A program made the translations under genes and the position numbers. Source: Telmatactis stephensoni (taxonomy: Eukaryota > Cnidaria > Anthozoa > Actiniaria > Isophelliidae). From it: a stretch of DNA of 64,000 nt. Within the stretch, counting starts at the first letter, position 1. The number at the start of each line of letters is the position of its first letter. Where the stretch lies: positions 434,001 through 498,000 of the forward strand of contig JALIZF010001862.1 of the NCBI GenBank assembly GCA_029948255.1. Direction: 5' to 3'. The notes under the pieces were generated by a model that was not told where the DNA came from, made no database searches, and worked only from the letters and a program-made list of their open reading frames with translations. Of this stretch, positions 13,101 through 26,000 are shown piece after piece.

Positions 13101-16100
13101 AGTAGCTGATTTAGCAATACCTCATCACCTGTAACCATAATAATATAATCGATATAAGTTTGTTTGTCCTGTAACCATGGTAACTTTGTTTGTCTTGTAA
13201 CCATGGTAACTTTGTCCTGTGACCATGGCAATTTTGTTTGTCCTGTAACCATGGTAATGTTGTTTGCTCTGTAACCATTGTAACTTTGTTTATCCGGTAA
13301 CCATAGTAATATAATCATTAAAATTCACACATCTGTCACGGAAAACCATTATGAATTGATGGAATTGTGCATTTGATCGTTTCTTTAATACATAACTGCA
13401 CTAACTAATTTATACATGCCCATCAACTTACAAAGTTTGTAAGCATTAGTGGAATCTTGACCAGTAATATTTTCTATAATATCATTAACATCTGCATGTA
13501 CTGGTAGGTAGAGAGGCGTGGTCGCCCGCTTCTTAGGTACAATGTTAGGGCATACATCCCTAAAACATAAAACACATTTGGTTAAAAACTCCTCGGGCTC
13601 ACAACAATTTGTCTGTACAAATAGGACTTATAATAAGAAGTTAAATATGTTTCAGTTGAGAATAATAAGGTACATGTTGTTAATATTTGTACTTACCAAG
13701 GCGATATCATTACTGTCTCGTTATCACGTGCCTTTAGCATACCAATTACTAGACAATGGAAAAAATGATTATTGCTGGGTTGTATCTGACGTCACGGCAG
13801 CCATCTTGGATGAACTTCAACAAAGGATTTCTTATTAGCGTCTATTGTTTGTTCATCCAACATGGCTACCGCTTCATTGTCTTTTGATTCCTAAAGGAAT
13901 GGATGAAACCCAGCAATTACATGACAAAGTTTTGACGACGACGACAACAACAACATGCCTGGATATGCCTGAGGCATGTGCATTTCTATATCATAGTACA
14001 AAAGAATTATTAAATCACAATTGAGCGACAACAACCACTATAAACAGGGAAGGTTTGCACTCGGCACCTAATGAATGTATATACGTTGATGTCACAGATA
14101 ATGTTAAAGATGATGATGATGATGATAATTCATTACTTGAAAACACTTTTATAAAAACGTAATGTCATTTACAACTCCAAAACCCAAAACGTAACCTATA
14201 CCGCACTATATACGTACATTTCGCACTTATGTAGGGGTCTTTCTTTAATTTAAAATAGTTCCTTCCTAGTTCTGTCATGGCGATGGCAGAGCTGAAATAA
14301 ATAACACACCATTAATAATGGAAACAGGATTGGGTGGGGACCAAGTTGGTCTCTTCTCACATGAAAGATTAGGCTAATTTAACAAACGTGACGCGCGCGA
14401 GAACAGGACATGACATGAGATGACATGACGGACATGCCACATTTGTTCGTTGCATGACTACCGTGACGACGCCATGTTCAGGACGCCATTTTGTTTGTTT
14501 TCACGTCCTCTTCTTGACGTCGACGATATTAACAGTTATTTCGAACAAATTTCGTCAGCGCGCACGGCGTCCTCTTTCAAGTTGCGACGTATTTGAATGA
14601 CCGCTGTAGCCTTTCAACAATTCGGTTTAAGGAAATTCTAATAGTTGTGAGAAGATGTATACAAGTATACATATAGTTTTGGTGGTTTGACAGGGCCGAA
14701 AAATGTAAAGAAGACAGTGAGACGTCGTACATCGTACATCCGTAAGGCATAGCAAAGACCTTTTCACATTCGATCGGTAATCTACTTAAAGTTTTAAAAT
14801 TACAACAAGGATCCAACTAGTAAATTTCGTGGATGAAGAGGGAAAAGCTGCTAAATGTCGCATCTTGGGATTCCTGTGTAACGTAACACAGGAATCCCGC
14901 AGACGCGAGAGATGTCTGTGGCGAAGGAGACTTGTTGTGTAGATTGTCAGCTTACCTGAAAGATGTTCCATTGATTTCAGTGTACGAAAAGTAGTACGTA
15001 CGTTGGGCACTTACTCGTTTCTAATGTAGAAATAAAGAATTAATTATCAACACATTTTAGACTTGTTTAAAAACAAACGATAAGTACAACCAAAATAACA
15101 ACATTAAAAATATCTAAAAGGCCATTGTGCGTGGGAGAAGCCATGAATGAATAGAGTTGTTACTTGCAATAAGAACGCCCTAAGCAACAGAGACAGTGGA
15201 CGTGTAGTACCTGCCTTTATTAGGAAAATCTTAGATATATAGCTTTTCAGATAATTTTTTAAATCCATTTAATTATGTATATCTATTTATGTTTATCTTT
15301 CTATTCCAGTGCGCGCAAGTTATTGCCATAGTAACAAATATTTTTTGAACATCTCTCGCGCAATTTAAATGTAACGAATGTAACATTTTCATTTGCCCTG
15401 AAGATGAACACTCTGTCCGAAAGCTCGGCGTTATAATTAAAAGTTTACGTGGTAGTGGCAACTCTATTCATTCAACATTAAAAATGTCAACATCAACAAC
15501 AACACTATCATCAACAACATCAACTTTAATCTCATCACCATCATCAACAACATCATTCATTAACACCATCATCATCAACAATAACAAGCGACAACAACGA
15601 TGAAGAAACAAACATCGAGAAAATACCCCTCATACCTTGTCTTTAGACAAAGCTCTCATTTTAAAAGACGTTGAGCCTGTCTTTCTGTCAATCAGGTTTC
15701 GTGATAACTAAAAGACAAGAAAATTACAAAAGTTTATACAATAACATTATGTGTCTCATGTCTACGAGTTCGGCAACCTCTTGGGACAGGGTGACGTGAA
15801 TGCTCTAAAATGTCTTTGGGTAAGCTTCGTTGATAACTTTTTAAATTTTCACTACGATCGCAGAAAAATGTGTCCAGCGATCGCAACGATGATATAGATA
15901 GTAGTTATACAATGGTTTAGAGTGGCATACCGTGGAATATCCCACGAGTCACTTGTATTTTCTAGTATACACACGAGCCTTTATAACTATTTTATCCCAC
16001 GCCAGAGAAAATACAGCAATTGGCGCAATGTGTCATGGGAAGGATCAGTGGAATACCGCCGAATATACAACGGCTTTCCTGCTTTCTGATTGGCTGTATT

Positions 16101-17064
16101 TTCTATGGTGTGGGATAAAAAACCATACTACAGCAGATCTCATATGACTGGGAAAACGGCACGGTCAATGCACGGTACGGTAATCACCGCACTGATACAG
16201 TCACGACACGGCGCGGTAAGTTTCCCACTTATACGGAAACCGCTCTGATCGCAGCGATGATATTGAAACCATACTACAGCAGATCTCATATGACTGGGAA
16301 AACGGCACGGTCAATGCACGGTACGGTAATCACCGCACTGATACAGTCACGACACAGCGCGGTAAGTTTCCCACTTATACGGAAACCGCTCTGATCGCAG
16401 CGATGATATTGAAACCATACTACAGCAGATCTCGTATGATTGGGAAAACTGAACGGTCACTGCACGGTACGGTAATCACCGCACTGATACAGTCACGACA
16501 CGGCGCGGTACGTTTCCCACTTATACGGAAACCGCTCTGATCGCAACGATGATATTGAAACCATACTACAGCAGGTCTCGTATGATTGGGAAAACGGCAC
16601 GGTCACTGCACGGTACGGTAATTACCGCACTGATACAGTCACGACAAGGCGCGGTACGTTTCCCACTTATACGGAAACCGCTCTGCTCGTAACGATGATA
16701 TGGAAACCATGCCAACTAGGGATCGCTGCGTAAAGCCATCTCCTTCAATTGAATTGAATTGAATTGAATTGAATTGAATTGGATAACCGACAGGCGATTT
16801 TAAGCAAAACTTACATTTTCCAGGTTTTCTTTACTGTCTTCAAGATTAACGTCTTGGAGTAGGAGATTTGTAGCGGAACTTTTCTAGATAACAAAAAATA
16901 ATTCTATTCATTGTTTTGTCTGGTGGTAAAGAATACACTGACAAAGGACATGTTTAGTGTGTTAAAGCTCGTTGTTATGAACGTTTTTTGTCAAGATTGG
17001 GACCAGTTGATAGACAAGCAAAGAGATGGATAACAGATAGACAGGCAGACAGACAGGTAAGGAT

Positions 17065-17098
<34 letters not shown>

Positions 17099-20000
17099 TG
17101 GAGATATATACAGGTAGGCAAGCAGACAGACAAATAGGCTGACAGAGAGATAGCCTGACAAACAGATAGGCAGACAGACAGACAGACCGACCGATAGACA
17201 TGCATGCAGACCGAAAGATAGACAAGCAGCAGACAGAGACAAAGACTGTCAGAGACACTCAGACAGACAGAGAAATACGCAGTAGACAGACATTCATGAG
17301 CGAAGACAGTGCTTAAGATTAGGTATAGTTGTGGTAGACATGCAACGACAATAGGTAGACACACAGACAGACCAGCAGGCAGGACAGACAGACAGTGGAC
17401 GTCTTATGCAAAGCTCAGGTAATACGTGGTTGTGCGGACAGACAATGAATGTTTATAAGATAAGGTCAAAACATAGAAAATCCACTCAAGACAGATAGTC
17501 AGTAGACAAGCAAAGACACAAAGTTGACAGTGACAAAAGTCCCAGAATGTTACTACGGTTTTCGATATTCTGCAAACTCTGACATTTTAAATGCCAACCG
17601 CCAATTGACATTTTTCTTCTGTCGGAAAACTCCGAACATTGCCGAACAGTTTTCGGAACTCCACCCACAAAACACTTGTGGGCCTCTAGTTGGGCATCTG
17701 TATGTTCGGGATATGCTCGTTTTCGTTCGGCAGTGTTCGGAGTTTTGATTAACAGAAGCAAAAACGCCAATTGGCGGTTGGCGTTTGAATGTCAGAGTTC
17801 GCAGAATATCGAGTAGACAAGACAGAAAGCCCACAGAAGCAAGATCAAGGTGAGGGACTTACATCTTGTCCAGAAGACCCATCGCCAGAAGAATCAGACT
17901 GTGGAAAGAGGAAATCCTTAGAAAACCAAGAGGAAAATGGAGGAAAAGGAACCACAATCATGAGTAAAGATGGTCGTAAAATTGTGTTACGAATCGTTTA
18001 CGTTACTTTACCGCAAACACTTCACGCATGTTTACGTCAATGTTTATTTACGTTTGACATCTGGATATAGCTACACAAATTGGGAGAAGACTCTATGAGG
18101 GTTGGAAGAGTGGTTGGGGATAGATTACCAAGTGCTTGTCGTACTCGAAGTCAAGAAACAATGTCGATGAACATTACTGTGCAAATGTCACGGTCATGTC
18201 ACGGTCATGCCAAGGCCATGTCTGTCACGGCCATGTCACGGTCATGTCACGTCATGTCACGGTTACGGCAGGAATATTCCCAGTGTTTTTTATAGACATC
18301 ACAGCACTGACACGGTCGCACTACGGCGCGGTCCGTTTTACACTCTCAAAAACTGCTTTTGTTATAGCACAGAGAGCTATATTAGATCACGATATTGTAA
18401 TGAGGATAAGTTCTACTTACATCGTCTTTCAAGAAGGGATGAATTACTATAAACCCATTATTATTGATCGCAAATCCATATCCATTAACTCCAACCTATA
18501 ATAACATCAAAAATAAGATTGTTTAAGTACGACGGAGAACCGTGGCTGGTTAACAGAAAAGCCAATTGAGTGCTAGAGTGCCGTATTACCACATTTGATT
18601 GGTTGGAGTGGACAGTAAGCTATTCATGTGCTCACGTGTCTTTATTGAAGCTGTTGTGATTGGTTGAGACATCAACAATTTACGCCTATCATAAAGTACG
18701 CATCACTAACCCCCTCCCCTTCTCATTAAGTACAATATTAATGGGGGTATAACTACTGTCAATAAAATGAACAAAAAAGCTTACTTTTGCTTCTGGGACT
18801 GAATTCTTGAGCTGAGGCAACGCGACGTCTGTCCCAACTACACCCAAGAGACTTTGTTTTTTCTAAAACCCAAAGCACTTGACGTTAATAGAATGAACTC
18901 TGTAACACTCTCACTCTCAAGGGCGGATTGACATGTCCAAGTTATATTTGATGGTACCTTTCTATCGTACACAGGTGCAACCACGGTGATCATGAGTCCC
19001 AGACCCTGGAAAAATATTATCATACAAACAATAAGCTCAACAATCATCCATCACACAATTATAAAATTTACGAAAACGAAAGAAAATCACAATAAAACAA
19101 AAACTATTACAGCCCTCTTTCTCAAGTTTGCGCGCGCATCTGAATTTCGACAACATCGAAGCTATTGGGCTTTGACGGGCCAGAAATTCAAACTAACAGC
19201 AATATCTTAATACGAACAGGAGCAAATCTCTAAAAGATCGTCGAGTTAAAAAGATTTAAAAAGAATTAAAACCCAAAGAATAAAGAGTACTTTGTCATTT
19301 GGCACGTCGATTGGCCGTCACGAGAAAAAGGGCAAAATTTAGCCTACGTCACATCCGGTTGTGACGTAAGGTTCTGAAACCAAGTGCCCTTCAAGGACTG
19401 GGCCGACATAAACTTGCGTTAAAGTTCGGTGAAATTAACAGTGAAAACATAAAAAGTCAACATATCCCAAGACTTCCAAACGTTTATGAGTTTACTGTCT
19501 ACACTAGAGCGGCTTTCATATGAGTGGGAAACGTAGCGCGCCGTACCGCGTGCCCGTGACAGTACCGTAATGTCTTAAAAAACATTCGAAATTCCTGCCA
19601 TGACCGTACCGTGCGGTGACCGTGTCGTTTTCCCAGTTATACGAAATCCGCTCTAATAAATATGAAAACGCATTATTTCTCCAATTTTGCTATCTACACT
19701 TAAACAGCGCTTTCCTAGAAAAATACCGTTCTAGCGTGGACGGCAGGAATGGGTTTTCAAACTAATCCGGATTGGTGTGGATGTCAGTCGGAAACCTTCC
19801 CTTTACGCTTTCATAATTCTGAACGGAAATTACATACAGCACGGTGTAATATCGATGTAGAGCTTCATGGGCGGATCCAGGGGGATGTCCATAGGTGCAC
19901 TGGACACCTCCTAGCGCCGTACTTACTCATTATTTTTTTGTATAGGCTTCTTGAGAGATGACGTCGTCAGATTCCAATTTTAGGAGGACACCATCTTGGA

Positions 20001-23000
20001 TGTGACGTCATCTCTCAAGAGGCCTATTTGGGACACCCCCTTTGCAAAATCCTGGATCCGCCCCTGAGCTTTTAACCATCGGTTTTCAGTGAAGTTCAAG
20101 TTCCATTATTTCGTGCGAAGAAATCTCAAGTCATTTAAGATTTGTACGGGACTTTACAAAGTCTCTTTTTAAGCAGCTTTACTCTTGACCAAACAAATGT
20201 GATGTACTTATTACATCGTGTTCGACCCACCCAAGCAACATAAATTGTCATAACCCGAAGGCGGGACCGCAAATCAAAGGATTAAGGTGCATAAGTTTTC
20301 GCATGAGCAAGTTTTCGTTGACAAAACTTGACAAAGAAAAATTGAAAATTTTTGTCATCTACACGATCAAGTTTTTCTTGTCACGGAAAACTTGTCACGG
20401 AAAACTTGTCAAGGACAACTTGTCACGGAAAACTTGTCACGGAAATCTTGTAACGGAAAAATTGTCACGGAAAACTTGTCGAGGAAAACTTGTCAAGGAC
20501 AACTTGTTACGGAAAACTTATCACGGAAAACTTGTTACGGAAAACTTGTCACGGAAAACGTGTTACGGAAAACTTGTCAAGGAAATTGTTCATGTAGATG
20601 CGGCTATACCAATACGTCCCGAAACACTTGACGTACGTAGTCCTTCAATGTGGCGAAGGCGGGACCGCAAATCAAAGGATTAAGGCGCATAAGTTTTCGT
20701 TGATGAAAACTTGACAAAGAAAAATGGAAAATTTTTGTCATCTACACGATCAAGTTTTTCTTGTCATGGAAAACTTGTCACGGAAAACTTGTTACAGAAA
20801 ACTTGTCATGCACGGAAAACTTGTTACGGAAAACTTGTCACGGAAAACTTATTACGGAAAACTTGTCACGCAAAACTTATTACGGAAATCTTGTCACGGA
20901 AAACTTGTCAAGGAAAGCTTGTCACGGAAAACTTGTCAAGGAAAACTTGTCACGGAAAACTTGTCAAGGAAATTGTTCATGTAGATGCGGCTATACCAAT
21001 ACGTCCCGAAACACTTGACGTACGTAGTCCTTCAATGTGGTATTGCAACGTTCTCTCTTCACCGCAGTCACATGAAATTTGATCTGATATTCGATGTCGA
21101 ATGTCGATAGTCGAAAGACCACTGAAACTGTGTGAACAACGACGAGGTTTTTGTAATCATGCAAAAAATTTTGATTTATCTATAAATATAATTAGTTATG
21201 TCATGCAACACGAATATCACGAAGATTTATATCGTTGCCTTGGTAACCATCACATTGACGACTGGCGGCATTGGTACAATGGTAACAATTTTTGTTCAAG
21301 GTAATTCGTTTATCTTGAAAACCTTTACATTAGCAACTGCTACCTTGACAACTGTTACCATTGCCCTTATGTTTTGATAACCTGTCGTAGTTGCCCTGGT
21401 AACTGTTACCTTGACGACCGTTAGTTATGGTTTACCTTAACAACTATTACCATTGTACTTATATTTTGATCACCTGACTTAGTTGGCTTGGTAACTGTTA
21501 CCTTGACGACCGTTAGTTATAGTTTACCTTAACAACTATTACCATTGTACTTATATTTTGATAACCTATCTTAGTTGGCTTGGTAACTGTTACCTTGACG
21601 ACCGTTAGTTATAGTTTACCTTAACAACTATTACCATTGTACTTATATTTTGATCACCTGTCTTAGTTGGCTTGGTAACTGTTACCTTGACGACCGTTAG
21701 TTATGGTTTACCTTGACAACTATTACCATTGAACTTATATTTTGATCACCTGTCTTAGTTGGCTTGGTAACTGTTACCTTGACGACCGTTAGTTATGGTT
21801 TACCTTAACAACTATTACCATTGTACTTATATTTTGATCACTTGACTTAGTTGGCTTGGTAACTGTTACCTTGACGACCGTTAGTTATGCTTTACCTTAA
21901 AAATTATTACCATTGCACTTATGTTTTGTCAATTTGATAATCGATGTCGTAGCAACACGATACACTATCTTGACAACCGTTGCTATGGTAACCTCTGTGC
22001 CTTAGCACCTTAACAACCAAGCAAGTGTTACTTGGCAAGTTTGGCTTTCAGATTTAGAAACCCGAATTGTTAAATTACGCATGCCTAGAGCCCCATGCAA
22101 CATTGATTAGTAAGACAAATTAACAGAACAAATTAAACAGATTAAAACAAATTGAATGCGTATATCATGCATTGATATAAGTACGATAATAGTGAAGCAC
22201 AGACAATGGATGTCGAGAACGAAGAAGACGAGTTTCAGTAGTCGAATGACGCGAAAGGTCGAGGTGGTGGTTGGTAGAGAGTAGAAAGTCGGCAATTTTG
22301 ACTATGGTTTCCTTGTAAACGTTTTGTCAAACACAGAGTACATATGAATAGGTTAACAAAGCCAATGCATGCCCTCTTCCCGTTCCTCAGAGAGGGAGGG
22401 CGTGGTTAGCATGCCATAAAACATTAAATGTTACAATTAAGGAAAATGTTATCACGTTCAAAGAAAACCATAAGTTCCAAAATTGCCAACAGTCGACATC
22501 GTTGATCACTAACCGCTTCATCGAGATAAATCGGTGTCCACGACACTGGGAGGTGGCTGGCCAGTAGCCCCTGTGGCCGACCCAACACACTCAAATACGG
22601 CTGGAATAATAACAGTATGCAATAAGATACAATATACACCACTCACCAGTTGGTCCAAATACAATGGCGTCCACGTAGGAGTATCGTTGAACATATAGCG
22701 TTGAAGTGCAAGTGGACGGCTCAGAACATTCAAATAACTCTAATGTGTATAGATAAGTGCGAAGTAACATGAATTAGTGCATAAATAAAGACGCCGTGTT
22801 CACGTGACGAACACATGGACGGCGTATGGAGACCACGTGTTCCCACCTGGGTGGTCTCGTGGTACCTGAGGTAAACCAAATAAGGTGAGTATATTCAAGT
22901 TGTTAGTGGGTTATGGTGGTGTGTGGTTAATTTATAAGTCAGCACAGGTGAAGTTAATTTTAAAAGGTGCACAGACAATGTTATATCTAGGTGAGCCCCT

Positions 23001-26000
23001 CCATTAAGGTGAACTGGAAATATCGTCGTGGAGAAAGTTTACAAAGAATAAATGAAGAGGCGGCCTTAAAAATGTCCTAAGTGACTTTTAAAGGGGAAGA
23101 GAAATGGTGTCAATATCTGAATATCAAAAAAAGTCACTTAGGTCGTTTTCATAGGTATCCCTTCAAAAGTACAGTAAAACCTCTCTAAAGCGAACACCAA
23201 AGGGTCAAAGAAAAGAGTCCGTAATATATAGAGGTGTTTTATAGAGGTTTCATTTACAGGGATATGTATGAAGATTCCAGCTGTAGGGACAAACAAACCT
23301 GTCTGTTAGAGAGGTGTCCGTATTACAGAGGTGTTCGTAAAGAGAGGTTTCACAGTATATATCAAAGCCGACCTAGAGGAACACTTACAGTGCGATATGT
23401 GACAGTTTTCATCAGTACTCACCGTGACGTTTTCTCGCACATCCGACAAAGTCTCGACAGTGTAGAAATACCCTGGGAAATAATTTATCCCATTCAACTT
23501 AACTGAATATTCTATTTGTCTTTCTTATCACCCTTCCCAGCAATTTTTTTCATTACCCCAGTAGTTGATTAGGAGATTTAGGATGGGGTTTAGAGAAGAA
23601 GAGACAATGGATAAGTTATAAAAGACTGAAAGGGTTGTCAACTGTGGGAAGGGTCCACCAAACTGGGGGCTATGTAAAAATAAACAAAAGATGAAAATGG
23701 AAAAACAAAACAAAACAAAAAAACAATGGGAAATTCACAACACAAACTCCTAAGCACCACAAAAGCTTAAAAGTACAAACAAGGAACCTAAAAAAGAGGC
23801 AGATCTTTTATACATCGTATCGTAGCCATTCTTTTCACATGACCCACTAATATTCCGTTTAATATGAGCATTTGTTTATTACCTCTATATTTACAGGCAA
23901 TGTCTATCACTGGTTGTTTGGCACTGCCCTTCTCTCTCCCAACTATATATCCAAATATGCGTATCTACGAAAATAGAACACCTGATCAATACTTGTTCAA
24001 GAACTTAAAATAATAATAATAAATAATAATAATAATACGAATATTTTAGCAGGATGGACACTTCAACAATGAACATTGCTGTTATCAACGCGTGTCCTGC
24101 TTAGAAAAGAAAAGAAAAAAAATAGATATATATATATAATATATATGATAAAAATAAAAAAAAACAATATGGACAATAACTACATATAAATTTAAAAAAT
24201 GTAAAATGATAAAATTTAAAAAATATATATAAATATAATTGTAAAATCTAAGAATAATATCCATTTAAAGATTTATCAAAATCCTTATATTTGTCTAATG
24301 TTACAAATATAAGGATTTTGATAAATCTTTAAATGAATATGATTAAAAGAAGAAGAGGAGAGGAGAGGAGAGGAGAAGAGAGGAGAGGACTATTTTGGTT
24401 CTCTGCGTATCACAAGAATCCCGTCATTACCTGTGCCTCTTTTGCCTCAGCTTTTTTCAGTACGTCTAGTGTCTTTTTGTATTCGGTGTCCTCTACACCA
24501 TCAGTAAAGAAATTAATGGTACGGATGCATCCTGAACTCGACTGGTTACCGGTTTTAGTTGCATTCTGGAATACCCAATAGCAGAAAACAAGTATTATCA
24601 CATGACTCGCATTTTGCCCCATACGTGCTCTTAAGAAAGCCTTTGGTGAATAGTCACATACGGATTTCTAAGGTAGTTAGGAAAAAACCCGCATCCGCAT
24701 CTGACCAGCGCGCGTTTAAAAACTAGAAAATAATAAAAGTAGTGAAAGAGTCATAAAAATTAACAAATTGAAGATGGTTTTGAGTTGTCTGTCCTCTTAT
24801 TGACACACTCTTGACGTCATAAAATGTTCAAAACACAAGTGGAATTACGAGCGCAGCGAGTGGTACTCCCAACCCAACAATAACACTATCACTTCTACCA
24901 GGTAGTCTATAACGTTGTGTACCATAGTTACCTAATAGTATACTGACCTTGAGTACTGCTACTGCAAGTTTAAAGCCTTCGCTAACATTAGCGACCTCGG
25001 TAGCTTGTACGTAATTCACCATCTCTGACAAATACTGTCAATTACATATTCAATGGTTAGTACTTTAGCGAAAAGAAATGATTGGTAAATTAAAAGAAAA
25101 TCAAAAGAAAAAGAAAAGACTGGTAAATTATCCTTTATACAGCCTTGCTTCCAAACTCACAACTTATAGGGCAAAACGGAGGAAAAATAAATGCAAGTAA
25201 GCTCATAGATTACCTTTCTATTTTGTTTAGTGGCTTGCAGTAATGACCTTGTGCAGTTTCCTTTGAAGTTGGGATATTTCTTCTTGAACTAGAAAGTATA
25301 TAACAAATAGGTCATATATTTATATTAGGTAAAATTTAACAAATAGATTTCATTTTTCCGTGCATCTGTACTCTAATAGATGCACGGATGACGTCAAAAT
25401 GTGGTGAGAACAAAAAGTACGTCACGAGACGAAGTATTACATAATATTCATATAAATATTTCAACCAATCAGATCGCGTGTAAGTTCAATGACGTCATCT
25501 ATGTGTGTTTGTACTGTCATCGCAACAAAAGACCATAATACTAAGAGAGTGAAACTCAGTGTTGATGTCTGTGCGATGTTCGTGGCGGCTAAAGCTATTT
25601 TTAGTAGCTTCGCCATCGCGCGCGCAAGGCTCTCAAACAATAGAATTTGAATTTTGACGTGCGCGCGGACGGGACCGTTTGCTTTCGGTTTTTGAATTCT
25701 ATTGTTTAAGAGCCTTGCGCGCGCGATGGCGAAATTACTAAAAATAGCCTTAGTCGCCGCGAACATCGCACAGACATCAATACTGAGTTTCGCTCTCTTA
25801 GTATTATGGTCTCTTGATCACATATGGTTCTTGACCAATCAAAGCGCGCGTAATATACCAATTATTATGTAAATTGATATAGGTAATGCCATCAAAGATC
25901 TGCATTTGCACAATCAAATTATATAACATTGTATGACCATAAACGAAGCCGTCTACGATGGTAGATTTTAGAGTGACACACAATGAAACCCTTAACGATG

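Noticed and set aside
16962..17364. Overlapping long minus-strand frames rich in Leu/Ser/Cys
   Set aside because: They are translations of a CAGA microsatellite and are open in several frames at once.
20303..21082. Lys/Thr/Cys-rich 85-126-codon frames
   Set aside because: Product of the 14-base minisatellite; open in all three frames.
21325..21935. CRISPR-like regular spacing
   Set aside because: Units are contiguous 92-base repeats without unique spacers, in an animal intron.
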